Shown: piece after piece, positions 34,150 through 48,400 of the stretch
How the letters are laid out: each line of letters begins with the position of its first letter
Position numbering within the stretch: the stretch's first letter is position 1
DNA from: Chrysoperla carnea
Taxonomy: Eukaryota > Arthropoda > Insecta > Neuroptera > Chrysopidae
Assembly: GCF_905475395.1 (NCBI RefSeq)
Contig: NC_058341.1
Span: 64,859,501 to 64,923,500 of the forward strand
Direction of reading: 5' to 3'
Length of the DNA: 64,000 nucleotides
The notes under the pieces: generated by a model
The model's database searches: none
What the model saw: only the letters and a program-made list of their open reading frames with translations
What the model was told of the DNA's origin: nothing
Made by a program: the position numbers and the translations under genes

Positions 34150-35690
34150 CAATAAAAATTTGTGTGTATTTTTGTTTAATGTTTTAATCCATTAATTTTT
34201 CAATTTCTTGGGGTATTTCTTTCCCAACACTGCAGTCAAAAATTATCGGCTAATTACCCATACTATACGTATTTGAAGTTTTGAGGATTACTTCATATTT
34301 TGCTTGTATGACTCGTAGAGACAACACACTTTGAGCGTTTTCCCAAAGTAGTAATGACGTCATGAGAAAAGCGTGGCGGATAACTATTCGGTCGAACTTG
34401 TATGCATTAGAGTGCGTGGAATAATAACTTTATTAAATTATGTTTCAACAACACGACAAATTGTCGTAAAACTAATACATCCAATCTTTGGAAATAGGTT
34501 ACAGTGAAAATTTGGCGCTGGCCAGTGTATTTCAGATCGAATCATCAGTATAGTGGCATTACCAATGAGAAGTATACTGACATATATTACGGAAAATACC
34601 CTCTATGTAACCAAATATCTGTCAAAATTATGATGTCAGTAGATTCCTTTTGCATCGGATAGTGAAGCGAATATAAAGCACAAGTTTGAATTAAAAAATA
34701 TGGTGCATTTATTTAATATTTTGTACGTACGTTCGTATTTATTTTGTGCTATGCATTCGGTGTAAAAGGAACGCTAGCGACGCTATAACTTCTGCCGTTT
34801 CGTTGGCAAATTATGTCCATTCTCCCTTTTGAGTTTAAAGTGTTTGTTTACGTGTCCATGGCATGATGCTACACAAGAACTACATTAATTTTTATTTAGA
34901 CATAAAAATCTAAGTTTGGACAAGATAAATAGTCGTCATTTTTAATCGCAAAAATTCGTAATATGTCAGAGCATGGAGGGTAGTATCGGAGAAACAAAAA
35001 ATTCAAACTCTTTACGTTTCAGTCTACAGAATTGAAATTTTTCCAAATTTTAAATTTCTTATTACCATAGACTTATACATGTAATAAATTGTATTATATT
35101 TACGATTACGAACGTAGTTTCCAAGATATTACTTACAACTTTAATACTCTAAACCATTTTCAGGAACACTCGCCCAAACGCGAAATGAACCCAATTTTCG
35201 TATACTTTACGTACGGATTTATTGGAAAATATTTTTCGAAGAGTGTCTTGATGACGTAGAAACAATTATAAATTATAATTATTTTGGGTAAAACTTTTCA
35301 GTCCGTTTTTTCGTTAACTATACTGTTTTCGGCAAATGTTTCGAACAAAAATGTTACATTTTTAACCATAAAAACTTTCTAATTTAAAGTGTTTCTCTAT
35401 CTGTTACCAATTACGGAGTAGATTGAGCTTTTCATTGAACTTGAAATCTTAGATCAAGTTTATAAATATCTGCGTAAGATGTGCGCATATTCACCCAAAA
35501 TGTTTTGTTTGAAGCTTTTTTTATCGATAAAATTTATTTATCGAGTTTCAAGTATATGCTATAAACTCTTTATATGAAGCAGGGATCAGGCGTACTTGAG
35601 TTTGCGAAATTATATCAATTAAAAACGGGAATGCATTAAACACCATATATTATCTATGCCAATATAGTGATAATATATCGTATTTTCAAA
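34150..35690. other. unassigned intergenic stretch
   Basis: AT-rich sequence without recognisable gene, RNA or clear repeat boundaries. Frames are short and lack domain motifs. Confidence 0.35.
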
Positions 35691-35694
35691 TGAA

Positions 35695-36413
35695 GTAACA
35701 TTTGAATATTGCCGCCATTAATATAACCACAAAAAATCAACTAAAAAATAAATATAATTAATAAATTAATTATACTTTCCCAAATGATGAAACCGTGTTT
35801 AATGTGATTCCCAAATTAATTAGATTAGTCTCCATGTAAATTATTATCAAATAAAGTAAAAATGGTGAAAATTTAATTTTTTACCTTCTAAGTATACGCT
35901 TTGAAGAACTAATTAATTAAATGAAAACTAATCAGTCCTAAATAATAAAAATATATTCCTAAATCTTCCCAAACGATTTCCAATTGAATAAGATCAGTTT
36001 TAAGGCAAAATAAAACTTAACATTTACATAAATTATAAAATAAATTATTCAGTAATATTTGAATATTGGCGCCATACTGTCTTATAACAATTAATGGTTG
36101 TGTACGGTTAATTAACATAACCTATAAATAAACTAAAAAATAGGTGATTATTAATTAAGTATACATTCCCAAACTCTGAAACCATGTTTATCGTAATTCC
36201 CAAATGATTTCCTTTCGAATAACATAAAAATTAAGTGGATTTAATTTCCTACCTGCTAACTATACGCTGAAAAAAGAATCATTAATTACAGGAAAACTAA
36301 TAATTCCCAAATTCTAAAATTATATTCCCAAATCCTCCCAAACGATTCCCAAATGAATGGAAATAGTTTGAGTGAAAAATAACAATTTTACCTGCTAACT
36401 ATACGGAGCTATT
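35695..36413 (-). repeat. family C repeat, uninterrupted reverse copy
   Basis: Read on the minus strand it matches 26683-28326 in order, without the Helitrons. The phrase at the Helitron site is continuous here ('ttattatcaaataaagta' on the plus strand), giving a natural empty site. Confidence 0.65.
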
Positions 36414-36510
36414 GTATATTAAGACATGCGCATTCATAATCATGCTCTCGCATTTATTATCCTTCACTATTTTTTGGAAAGGTTTCTCTATCTGTATTAT
36501 CTCTATGTCA

Positions 36511-36806
36511 ACCCTGGTAGATTAGTTGGTTAAGGGGTAACCAATAACGTTCGCGGTGTGCCTAGGGTAGCGGGATCGATTCCCGCCGTCACATCAAAAA
36601 TTAATTTAATTAATAGTTATGATAGGCTGGGGTAGTGCATGGTATTATGCATGAAGGAGGTGGACTCAGCCTCTCAAAATATTTGAGGAACTGATAAATG
36701 AAATTATCAGCGGAGGTGTTAAAACACATATCTGGTATCATAATATACTCTATAGCCTAAGTGTGTTCTTCGTGGACAGCCAATATAACCTAACCTAACT
36801 TAACCT
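36511..36806 (+). mobile_element. tRNA-derived SINE with telomere-like tail
   Basis: The 5' part resembles a tRNA: an A-box-like 'tagattagttggttaaggg' and a near-perfect T-arm (stem gcggg 36570-36574, 7-nt loop atcgatt, stem cccgc 36582-36586). About 200 bp of unrelated body follow. The 3' end at 36787-36806 is four AACCT units (third is AACTT), the complement of the insect telomere repeat TTAGG. RNA polymerase III transcription is inferred from the internal promoter. Confidence 0.7.
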
Positions 36807-37473
36807 ATGCCATTAACATAGCAAAATAACCTTAAAATATCAAGAAAACCGCAGTAACCTCATATTTTCAACTTTCTTTGATAACTTTTCGAAAATTGAA
36901 GAAAAAGAGTTGCAATTGTGGAAAAAGATGTAACTTATAATCATAAAAAAGGTGGAAAATTTTAGCTCGATTCATAAACTCAATTTTGAGAAAAACAAAT
37001 TATTATAGAAAATTTTTAGAGCGACAGTTTCGTACAGTTCAGGCAAATCATCGGATTGTGATAATATTTTTTTTTCAAAACCTGATTATCAGCCGAAAAT
37101 GTTTTGTAATATTTTGTAATGTTTTGTAATGTATAACTATTTTTTTTAATTTTTTTTTTATTTTTTTTAATTTCATTGTGTACTTATTTATTTAATTTTG
37201 TTAAAAATTTAAATTAACAACGTATTTCCTACTTTTTATTTATTTAAATTAAAAACCATTAATTAATTAATTAATTAATCCATTGAAATGTGCAGAATAA
37301 ATGTGTAAAAACATCCATTGTCCATTGAAAATGTGGAATGAAATTAGTTTTGTTTCACAAAAAGAGTAAATTAAATAAATATTCAGACCATTTTATTCAT
37401 TAACTCTGCTTAACACAGCATAATAAGATCCACCTCCACGTATAATCTTAAAGTTAACATTTTAAGTGAATAA

Positions 37474-37978
37474 TTGTAGCGTAGGGCCTGAGTGGGTTTC
37501 GTATGCATTTACAGGTCCCACCGAACAAGGAGTGTATTTCGACGTAGTTTGACCTCCTGAATCTGAATTTTCATCGCTCAGATTGGGGGGAAAGTTATGA
37601 ACAAATTAATTGTTCATACGGCTATAGCTCCTAAACTATTGAAATTGTTAGGAAGTAATTTTATACCATTTTATTTTACATGAAAAATCAAATATTTCCT
37701 TTTCTTATTTGTCTTGGTACGATTAATATAACCGGAGATGTGGTTAAAATTGTAATCAAAAATGATTCTACATAAGGTCGGCGCGCAGCTCTTGGTTTGA
37801 AACGTCCGTAGATTGGCCAATAAATAATATTTAGGTACTTTAAGGTACCCATTTTAAAGGTGCATTTTAAAATAAGCAAGTTGAAAATTCTGATTCAGCG
37901 GGTCAAAATACGTTGAAATACACTCCTTGTTCGGTGGGACCAATAAATACATACGAAACCCACTCAACGCCTACACTA
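37474..37978. mobile_element. 505-bp MITE with about 90-bp terminal inverted repeats
   Basis: The left end carries 'gagtgggtttcgtatgc', then 'ggtcccaccgaacaaggagt'. The right end has the complement ('actccttgttcggtggga', then 'acgaaacccactc'). The interior has no real gene; the 63-aa minus frame is not credible. A right-end fragment of the same family lies at 42358-42450. Confidence 0.65.
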
Positions 37979-39496
37979 TTGACTCTATCAAAGTAGCATC
38001 GCATACTCACGAAAAAGTCTATGAACGAGCACATTTCTATCCTCATGATGATTGTTAAAGAACAAAGGGAAAATAAAATAACGACCTGACTCTAACAAAC
38101 TCAATGTAGGCTATAACGTTGGAATTGACCATGGAAATTACAGTCTATAAAATAAAAATCAATAACAGGGCTAATCAATTAAAGAAGGAATAAAATCAAC
38201 AATTAGATCCTTTGTACTTAAATATATAAATCTTTTGCGTCCTTCTTAAATACACCCCATCATCTGGAGGAAGAGACGTCTTCCGATTAACTAAAATTAC
38301 AAGTTTCAGTCCAGGCCTATGGATATTAAAAAAAAACGCAATGTACCTGCCAAGATTACTCCTAGAATCAATAGGTTTAAAGTATCGGATCCAAGCATTC
38401 TATATCTCTAAGTCCTTACAGGCTTCTATAGATGAAAATATCAACATTTAAGGATTCGCTGCCCTCTATACACGGCTGCATATAGGACTTAAGAATCTCA
38501 CTCCCCTGTTAAAAGTCACACTACCCTTTTTAATCGTTTCCTAGTCCATTTTAACCGATAATTCTACGATGATGCCTTACATGCACTCCATGAAATCCCA
38601 GTAATCAAGGAGGGTTGGCTAAATTCTACTAATCTACGAAGCAATCATCGAAAGGCCGGCCTGGTAAATAAATTTGTAGTTTGCCCTTGTGGAAAAATTT
38701 CTCTGTCAAAATTAAAAACTAGTTCGAATAACAGTTCTTAAATTTTTACTTTTTCTTAAGAAGTTTGAAAAAGTCTTCACTTTCAAAGAAATCACTTTTA
38801 ATTTGACGTATAAAGTCAGAGTAATTCCAAGATTTCAGATTCTCTTCTAGAAGAGTTATTCAGAGTTAATTAGACTTCCAAAAAGAGTTACTAAGACTTC
38901 ATAATACTTTAAAAAAGCGAAATAAATTAAATATAATTTCAAATATAAATTATAAACTTAAATATAATTTTTCAAAAATAAATAATTAACATTATATTTA
39001 AATAATCACTTAAAGAATCATTTTCTTCTTCCTGGTTTTGGTTTGCGCGAAATAACGTCAATTATATTATTTTTATAATCGATATTATATATACATATCT
39101 TTATAATTTTTTTAAAATTAATCCATAGTAGTTATCGATCAAGACTAATATTGATAAAAGCCTAATAATCAAAAATTAACATTGCGGTGATTTAAAAAGG
39201 AAATTCAATCATTATTGATTATTCAATCCAGAAATTTGGATTGCCCTTGAATAATATCGCCTTTAAAATTTAGCCGTCCCTAAAATTGTGTCGTCCAAGG
39301 CAACTGCCTCACGCGCCTAAGCCTAAATCCAGCACTATTACTCTAATAAAATAACGCCTGTATACTACATATCTGGTATGCTAGGATAATAAAAAGCGAA
39401 ATTTCTTCGTCATAGTCAGTAGAAATTTATTCGTTCGTAGCTTTTTTCGAGTTGAGTGCTGAATGCTGCTAAGACACCATACTATTAAATACTTAC
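37979..39496. other. unassigned stretch downstream of the odorant receptor
   Basis: Contains AT-rich and moderately complex sequence, possibly LINE debris at 38300-38680 that I could not place in a frame. The short last exon expected for the receptor gene should lie in or beyond this region, but I could not identify it. Confidence 0.3.
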
Positions 39497-42400
39497 ACTA
39501 GCATAAGTTTCTAGAGATAACTTTGAAAATTTTCCAGCTGTTAAATAGAGTGGACGTTGTGAACGATTTATTAGTAACATTAAACTTGTTTGTACTTTAT
39601 GTTCAGTTCCGATCCATTCACAATTATAGGCAGCTTCAGCAATTAATTCACTTTCTGTCGAAATTTCTTGGCCAAAATAACAATATATGAATAACTGATA
39701 TAACACCCATGTTAGATACAGAGGGACACTTGGATATGCAGGACTATTAAGTGGATTCTAAAATGTTTTCAATATTAAAAAATATATTAATTTAACGGAT
39801 TTGGCTATGTATCCAGCATGCAATAAAGGTCTCGAATAAGCTAAGGTATCCTAGTCTGTCTGCATTGGACCACTCTTATAGTTCAGAAGATGGTATAAGA
39901 TCGACCATGATTGATAAACATGCCTATGATTGCTTGTCTATCAAAAAGTGTTCATGACTATTTTAAATTAAATTATCTTTCTTCTGATAACAATTGCTTA
40001 CGTTACTTGCTGACAATGTAGTATTCTATAGGTGAAATAATTTTTATAATCGGTTAAGTAGTGGACTCAAAAATGACGGACTTTCAAATAAACGTTCATC
40101 TCCTATTTCATCCCCTTAGAGTTAAAATTTCGGAAATCCTTTCTTACCAGATGCCTACGTCATACAAAGAACACACCCTCTTAGTTTCAGGTCTTTACGA
40201 TCAGTAGTTAAGGCTGTGTGTTGATCCGTCAGTCAGTTAGTCGGCTGCGTTTGGCAGAAAAAAGCGTTTGAGAGCGCTTACTAGCGCTGAAAAACAAACT
40301 GTACAGTTTTCGGCCAGGACATGTTTGCTAACTTCAGTTGCCCTGACATAATCCGCCATTTTGCTTATTTATTTTGCAAACATTTATTTAAATAATAGCT
40401 TTATACGCCTTAAGTTGTTTGTAAAATTATATAATTAGTATATTTGTACATTATTTAATATATATTATTCATTATTGGTAAATTTTTAATATGAATAATT
40501 TACAAACATATATTTAAATTAGGTTAGGTTCCCCGGTTAAAGCTAACTTAGTGTCCTAGAGGAAAATAGCTATTTACTATTTGACAGCGCTTACCGTTTA
40601 ACAATCGCCATTTTGCTTATAAACGCTTACTAGTGCTTTTTTCTGCCAAACGCAGCCAATAAATCTGTCTTTCAGGACACAAAGCATTTTATATGAATAG
40701 ATTAAGTATGGTGAAAGAAATCAATTAGATTGAGCTAATTGTTGAAATACCCTGTATAGACAATGTTGAATATCAGTGCTTGCATTATTTTTAATAGATT
40801 AGAAAAGTTGAAAAAACCTACAATTTATGACGGGGCTTTCTGGCCGCCATTTGGTCTAGTTTTCGAAAATTTTGGAAATTTTCGAAGTATTTTCTAGCAA
40901 ACTTTTTTTTGTTTTTTCAAAAATCTTTCATAAGGCTCACTAGTTGAAACTACCTTCAAATTTTAGATTTCCTATCTTTTATAGTTTTGGAGAAAATGAA
41001 CACCAAAATTTTGTCCTAATTTGCGTCCTTACGGGTAAACAGTGATGCTTACGAAAAAATGTTTCAATCAAAAGTTGTTTATTTTTTTATAAGGATTTTT
41101 ATATTTAAACCTTTGCTCTATCTCGACTTCTACGGAATTAAGACCCAATTGCCATTTGTGGCTCATTTACGAACTCAAACCCACTCATTACGTCCTGAGG
41201 ACGCTATAAAAATTTTAACTTTATATCTCTTTTCTTTTTTGAGTAATCGTGATCACGGACATAATTCGGTGATTTTAGGAACACCTTTACCAACATTTTG
41301 TTCCTATCATCAACATTTCTAAGCGTTACAAACTTGGGACTAAAATTAGTATAACTTTATATGTATATCTCATATATACAGGGTGTAAAAATAATGGTAT
41401 AGGCGTCCCTGGAAAAACCGTTCTTGGAAAAAATTGACTAAAATTAATTAAATTAAAAACAGCCATGAACACTTTTCGATAGACAAGCTATCATATATGA
41501 GTTTATAAATCTATAAAATATCATAAAACATATGTCTTATCTGGTTATCAAATGGGTGAAGGTCGACTTTATACCGTTTCTTAGACTATTATGAAAGAAG
41601 TCTCATTGAATGAAATGCAAATTTTTAATCGATTTGATAAGATATTTTTGGGATCAAAATAAAAATCCGCCTAAATCAATAATTGTGTAAAGAAATGAGT
41701 TTCTTTTGATTCCAGGTGAAAATATATTTGATACTTACAATTGACATTTGAAACATACACAAGCAAACAAGTAATAAACTTCCAAAAAATTGAAATAATA
41801 TCAAAATATTAAATTCAGCTTCCATTTCATCAGTTAAATCGATAATTAATTGATGATGGTCAATACATTCTGACAATTTATTGTTCAAAGTCTTTTTAAA
41901 AATGGCTGATGATATTTCTATGTCCTTTAATTGATCGCGGTGCTTTTTCTGAAAGATTTTTGCATATGAATTTAAGTTATTTCAGCACAGACATTTTGTG
42001 CCTGTAAAGTAATGAAGTTAATATTTGTCCTGTATGATAACTTCATACTTCAAACTACAGAGAATTTTTTTCTTACAGGAGTTATATATTTTTTTAAATA
42101 GGTTTAGTATCACGTACTGATGGAATACGCGGGGGAAGTACCTCCATTTTAAGGAAAACAGTTTTAGGCTATATAGTCATAACCGTGCACTTTAGACCAA
42201 AAATGATAATAGTTTTTATTGTAGATAATTAAATTTCCGGTCTTTTTTGTATAATATTTATTTTTTGTATCACTATAACCGTATATGACTTATACGACTA
42301 TGACGATATACTTATTGATTATTTGACCGATATCTCTTCTAATATTTGTTTCATGTTACATTCAGCGGGTCAAAATACATCGAAATACACTCCTTGTTCG

Positions 42401-45400
42401 GTAGAACTTTTAAATGCATATGAAACCCACTCAGCGGCTACACTATAAATAATATGCATTTTAAATTGACTGTTAATACTAAATTCGGTTAGTAGAGTGT
42501 TGAAAATGATTCCAAACTCTTTATTCGAAGGTTTTTGGGATCACTGAACGCGAATATTGCGGAACAGAATCAGCCTCCGAGGTACCTGGTGACCAGGGTG
42601 AACGGGATCTTGTTACTTTGAGGGGGGGGGTCGCTTAGCACTAAGATCACGACAACTGAACTAAGTAACTATTAAAGTAACAAAATACATATGCATATCT
42701 TAGAGCGCGCGGCTACGAAACATTCAAAGATACGATCATAATAACTTTACATATAAATACTAATGCATATTATCCTGTTATGCGATGCGTGCGCATGGAC
42801 TGTGCGTCGCTGTTACTCTTTTGTTACGCTGCAACGATCTTTGACTGGTCAAAAGCAATCGAAGAACTACTATGCTGCTCTGTGGCGTTCGAACAAATAT
42901 GATAAATATAATTGTGTCAGATTTTGCTATATTTGATTCAAGATACGTTTTTTACTTTCATTCAACTTAATTTTAGTTAACTTAATTTTCACGCAGATTT
43001 ACAACATTTTCTGCTAAAAAATATTACGTGATATTTGCCAAGACCCCCCTCTCCCCCGAAGTGAGATTTAGTAAGAATTGGCTCGACAACCCTCCCCCCT
43101 AAATGCATCACGTAATTAATGGACGCCCCCCTAACATATTTAAACATCAATAAATAAATATATACATACAATTGCGTTATGAGTTCGTTGTATGACAGTA
43201 GTTAAGGAGCGATTTAAAATGATTAATTGTGCTCTCAAATGAACCAAAACTCCAATAATGATGATATCAACTAATGCAATATAATAGCCATATAAATATA
43301 ATCCAATAGCTTGTATTACAAATGTATATTCAAAGCATGGCGATATTGTTTTGTTGCATGGCGCCCAGCTCTTATATGGTAAAATTTTGTACTTCTCATA
43401 TATTATATTATTTATTGTTGCATTTATATTTGTTGATTCGATAAGAACTGGAGTACTTCTAGTACTTGAATATGCAGCAGATGCACATCGAGTTGTTACA
43501 ACCATTGTAACTAATGAAAAAAAACCAACCAGCTAAAAATAATATATCTAATTAATCCAATGAAACCAGGGCCCGATCTAGACAAAAATAAAAAATAATG
43601 TATTGAAACACAATAAAAAACACTTTAGCTAAGACTCCAATCATTAGTTGAATAATTACTTTACCGATGCACAGATGTCAGATAAATATATATAAGTTAA
43701 ATTAATTTTCTTAAAAAAATCCTTATAATGATACGTTATGAAAAATATTAATAATTTCTATTTTCATTTTTAATTTCTGAAATATTAAAAATACTTACAG
43801 TATTTTTATATGTAAGAATTTTTCATAAAAAGGAAAAAAACAAGTCATTGTTGGACAAGGAGAGATGTATACATAGCTAACATATAAATTATAGAGACAG
43901 CTATTTAAATTCATATATATAAGCTAGACGCTGTATACAGTGAGTCAGTGTAGTAAGCAGTACAAAACCAAGGATGTCTTCAATTTAATACTCAACAACA
44001 TGGAATAAAGAAAACTATATATACATCTTTCTTCGGCCAACAAGGATATGTATAAACGTTATTTGATTTAATATTCTACTTCAAAATGTTCTGGTGAGAC
44101 CTTAAATAAAAAACTTTAAATATTTTAATTTCTTTTTGAACTTTATCTTATTTCTTTGATAAATTTGATACTTGTTCTTTTAAATCAATCTAAGTGCTAA
44201 ATGACAATCAAATAAGATTATTTTATTGAATTGTAAGCAACTTTAGATAGATGATATAAAAATGTTATTTTATATAGTATTGGAATGATTTATGTAACTT
44301 TTTTGGGAAGTTCATGTGTTCTTGGTGTGTGATGAATTTAACACTCCAGAACATAGTTTAACATGAACCTTTTGTTGTTATATTATTTTTTCTAAATGAG
44401 AAATTTGTAACTAATTATTTTTTTGTTGTTGCATAAATCATCCTTGCTAATTTTTTTTGAAACATTTTGTTTCTTTTAGATATGACTAACTCATTATTTT
44501 AGACTATGTCATTTATATATTTATTCTTTTTTTTTAAAGTTTATTAAATAAACTTTTGGATTCTTCTAATCCATTTAATATATGGTTAACTCTCTTTATA
44601 GAGACGATATCATTTTATATTATTTGACGATGTCATTAATATGTATTTATTTTTTTTAAAGTTTATTAAATAAACTTTTGGATTCTTCTAATCCATTTAA
44701 TATATGGTTAACTCTCTTTATAGAGACGATATCATTTTGTATTTTTGACTATGTCATTAATATTTAATATTTTATAGAGTTTATTAAGTAAACTTAGGAT
44801 TATTTTTAATCCTTTTAAAATATGATTAACTCTCCTTTATAGGGACTATATCATTTTGTATAAACTAAAACGGTCGCTTGGCTTGACAAATTGGGGTATG
44901 CATTCATTGTAATATTTTTGTTTTTTTTTTACTTCATTATTTTTGAACTTGTTGAATGCGGTATGCAATTTGTCGAATCAAGTCACTTGTATATATAATT
45001 CTGTTATTTGCTTTTGTATGGACTATTTTTTTTGAATTATTGTGAAAGAATATTGGTTACGAAATTGAATTTAATCTCTTTCATTAGTGAAGAATAAAAC
45101 TCGAATTTATTAAAAATTTAAATACTGATTTCATTATTTTCTCTTAATCAAATTTATATTTCAGATTAATTAATTTTCACGCTTCCACGTAAACATTTAT
45201 GAATGAATTGAACTTGTTACATATATGAGATTGAGTACGGTTAACTCGTGGCTAGAATAATCTAGTTCGAGAGAATATCTCGGTTAACAACCATTCTTAT
45301 TAGTACTTGTTCATTTCACGCTAATATAACGTTCCAATATCAACTAACTATAAATCTCGTTACAATTTTTAAAACAAATTTTCTCATTGTATCAATATTG

Positions 45401-48400
45401 GCACCAATCGCTACGTTTCAATAATTAGATACCTTTTTTTGTATCAATATTGGCATCAGATCGTAACACAACAACTTTTTTTTTGTATCAATATTGGTAG
45501 CAGACAAAACAAGATTTACACCTCTGAAATTCGTAACATTTTCTTTCATAATTTTCTTAAATCTTAACAGGGTATTTAGACTATTGTTCACAGATTTATG
45601 AACTCAGATTCAGATAATAGTGTTGAGGAATTTTATGGATTTTCTCCTGAAGAACAAAGGGACATTCATTATAGATTCAAACAACTATTTAAAATCACAA
45701 TGGACAAAGAAACTTTGGATGAATTATGGACAAATTTAGGAGCACAATTGGAAGGAACCTCAAATTTGATCCAGGAAACCAATGTGGTATTAAATCAAAT
45801 TTCCGAAGCAACACTGCATAACACCAATCAAATTTCGGAGCTAAGTACCAAAATTACTTTAAAAAATTCTATAGATGACAAATTTCAAAAAATTGACTTA
45901 AATATAATTACCAAAGACATACCAGTATTAAACTTATTCTACCCTGATAGTATAGTTAGCTTCACTCTAGAAACTGACAATCTAGCAAAATTAAATCTCG
46001 TTTCAGAACATTTTCTTTTAAAATTTTTATTTACTAAAATACATAAAAATGCAAAAGATTTTTGGGCAAATTATTTAGAACAAGCAAGAACTTGGAACTT
46101 TATAAAAAAAGATTTAATTGAAAACTATTTATCAGCTTCTCAATTAACAATAGCAAAAGATCGTTTTGTTAACAGACGACAAAAAGATGATGAAACCTTC
46201 TCATCATTTATTACTGATATTACAAAATACGCAAAACTTTTACAACCTGAATCTACTGATTCTAGTATAATTAATATAATCTTTGCACATGTAAACGCCC
46301 AAACATTTGAATTAATAAAATTAATGGATCCACCCGATTCAATAGTAAAGTTAAATGAGTTAGGAAGAAAAATTTCTGAAATCACAGCTAGATCGAAGTT
46401 TTATAAAAATCAAAAATCAAATTTACATAATTCTATTTCAAATCAACAAAACACACAAAAATCAAACACCAATAATGGTGATAAACTAAAGTATAAAAGT
46501 CAGTATAACTGTACTCACTGTAAAAAATCAGGGCATACAATTAAGTTTTGTTCTTTACTAAAAAATCAAAAAGTAAAAACTGAAAATACTAACCCTTTTG
46601 TAAATAATATCACTACCCAAGCTGATATTCACAATTCCGAATCTGACATTTCAAAAAACTAGAAAATCTCACCAAACATTTGCCTGTTATAAACATTAAC
46701 ATCGGTAACTTTAAATTTCATGCATTAGTAGACTCAGGTAGTTCAATTAATGCTATTACAAAAAAGGCCTACAATAAAATTAAAAAAATTTTCGCAATTA
46801 AAATTATAAATTCACCCTTAACAGCATCTTTGCCAGGATCTAATAGTTTAAAAATACATAATAAAATTAATTTATCTTTTAAAATTGATCATCTAACTTG
46901 GAAACAAGATTTTTACATCATTGATTCATTACCATATGATATTCTTTTGGGTATACCAACACTACATAAGTGTGGAATTTTATTGAATTTCAATAGTAAT
47001 TCATTATCATTTCATCACTTTAATTATCTTAATATTCCATTCATTGATACTGAACCTAAGATTACCTTTAATACAATATGCGAAATTCAAATAAATTTAG
47101 ATAAATTAAATCAAGATAAATTAAATGCATTATTAAATAAATATAAAATAGTTTTAACAAAAACACCGGGACGTGCGCGTAATTTTGAATACACTATATT
47201 TATTAAAGACAAGGAACCAATTCATAAGACTCCGTATTATCTACCACCAGATAAAGAAATATTACTTAAAAATCATATTAATGAACTGGTAAATCTAAAT
47301 ATTCTTAAACCAGCGCAATCTCCTTGGGCAAGTCCGGTATTTTTTGTAAAAAAAAAAACTAATAATGAATTTAGAATGGTATCCGACTATCGTTTCTTGA
47401 ACAAAAAGATTGTTTTTGACCCAATAAGTAATGTATCAATTAATCATATATTTTCAAACTTAGGAAACGCCACAGTGTATAGTTTAATTGATATGTCAAA
47501 TGCATTCTACCAAGTGCCATTGGATGATAGCAGCAAACCTTATACGGCTATCATAACACAATTTGGTCAATTTATCTTTAATGTTATTCCGTATGGTCTC
47601 AGTATTTCAAGTCAAGCCCTTTGTAGGCTCTTACTAAAAGAATTTGCGGACTTAATAAATAAAATTATGGTAATCTATTATGATGATATTATTATTTTTT
47701 CGGAGAATATTCAAGAACATCATAAACATTTACAAATAGTACTAGCGCGTTTTAAAAAACTTAATCTAACTATTAATCCTAATAAAGCAAAATTTTTTAT
47801 GCAACGTTTGAAAATCTTAGGACACGTAATTTCTTCCGAAGGTAGGATACCTAATCCTGAAAAAGTAGAAGCAATTAGAACTATGCCTATTCCTAAAAAC
47901 CTTAAGGAATTACAATCATTTCTTGGAATGGCAGCCTTCTTCGCTAGATATATACAGAATTTTAGTACTATAGTGGCACCTTTAAATGCCTTAAAAAAGA
48001 AAGATGCTAAATTCATTATAACGCAAACACATGTGGATGCTATTAATAAACTTAAAACAGTGCTCACTACGGCACCAATTTTACGATTTCCTATTTTTGA
48101 TGACAAACATCCTTTCATAGTAACTACAGATGCAAGTTCTATAGGTGTAGGTGCTTGTCTAATGCAAAAATTTGAAAACAAACTACATCCAATTGAATAC
48201 TGTTCGCGAAAACTTAATCCAGCAGAATCAAAATACCCAGTATACCAACTGGAATTATTGGCTGTTTTACATGCATTAAATACATTTAAAGACTACCTTT
48301 TAGATCGAAAATTTATATTACGTACTGATTGCAACGCTTTGGTGTATTTATTTAATACACCACAACGTTTTAATAAACTTTCCAGATGGTTATTAACTAT

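Noticed and set aside
36511..36592. Functional tRNA gene
   Set aside because: The T-arm is good, but no proper acceptor stem or anticodon arm can be formed. The sequence continues into a SINE body and tail.
38300..38680. LINE coding remnant
   Set aside because: The composition is less AT-rich and suggestive, but I could not find a frame with reverse transcriptase or RNase H motifs.
41059..41322. 87-aa plus-strand frame in receptor intron 4
   Set aside because: It coincides with a family B repeat; similar frames are broken in the other copies.
43140..43505. Stand-alone 121-aa protein
   Set aside because: It is the third coding exon of the odorant receptor. The real exon is 43170-43532, bounded by an AG acceptor and a gtatgt donor; the ATG is internal.
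46680..46682. Separate start codon for pol
   Set aside because: The codon is TTG, not ATG. The frame is already open upstream and overlaps gag with a slippery heptamer, so fusion by frameshift is more likely than a separate start.
47720..48181. 153-aa minus-strand frame
   Set aside because: It is an antisense shadow of the pol reading frame.
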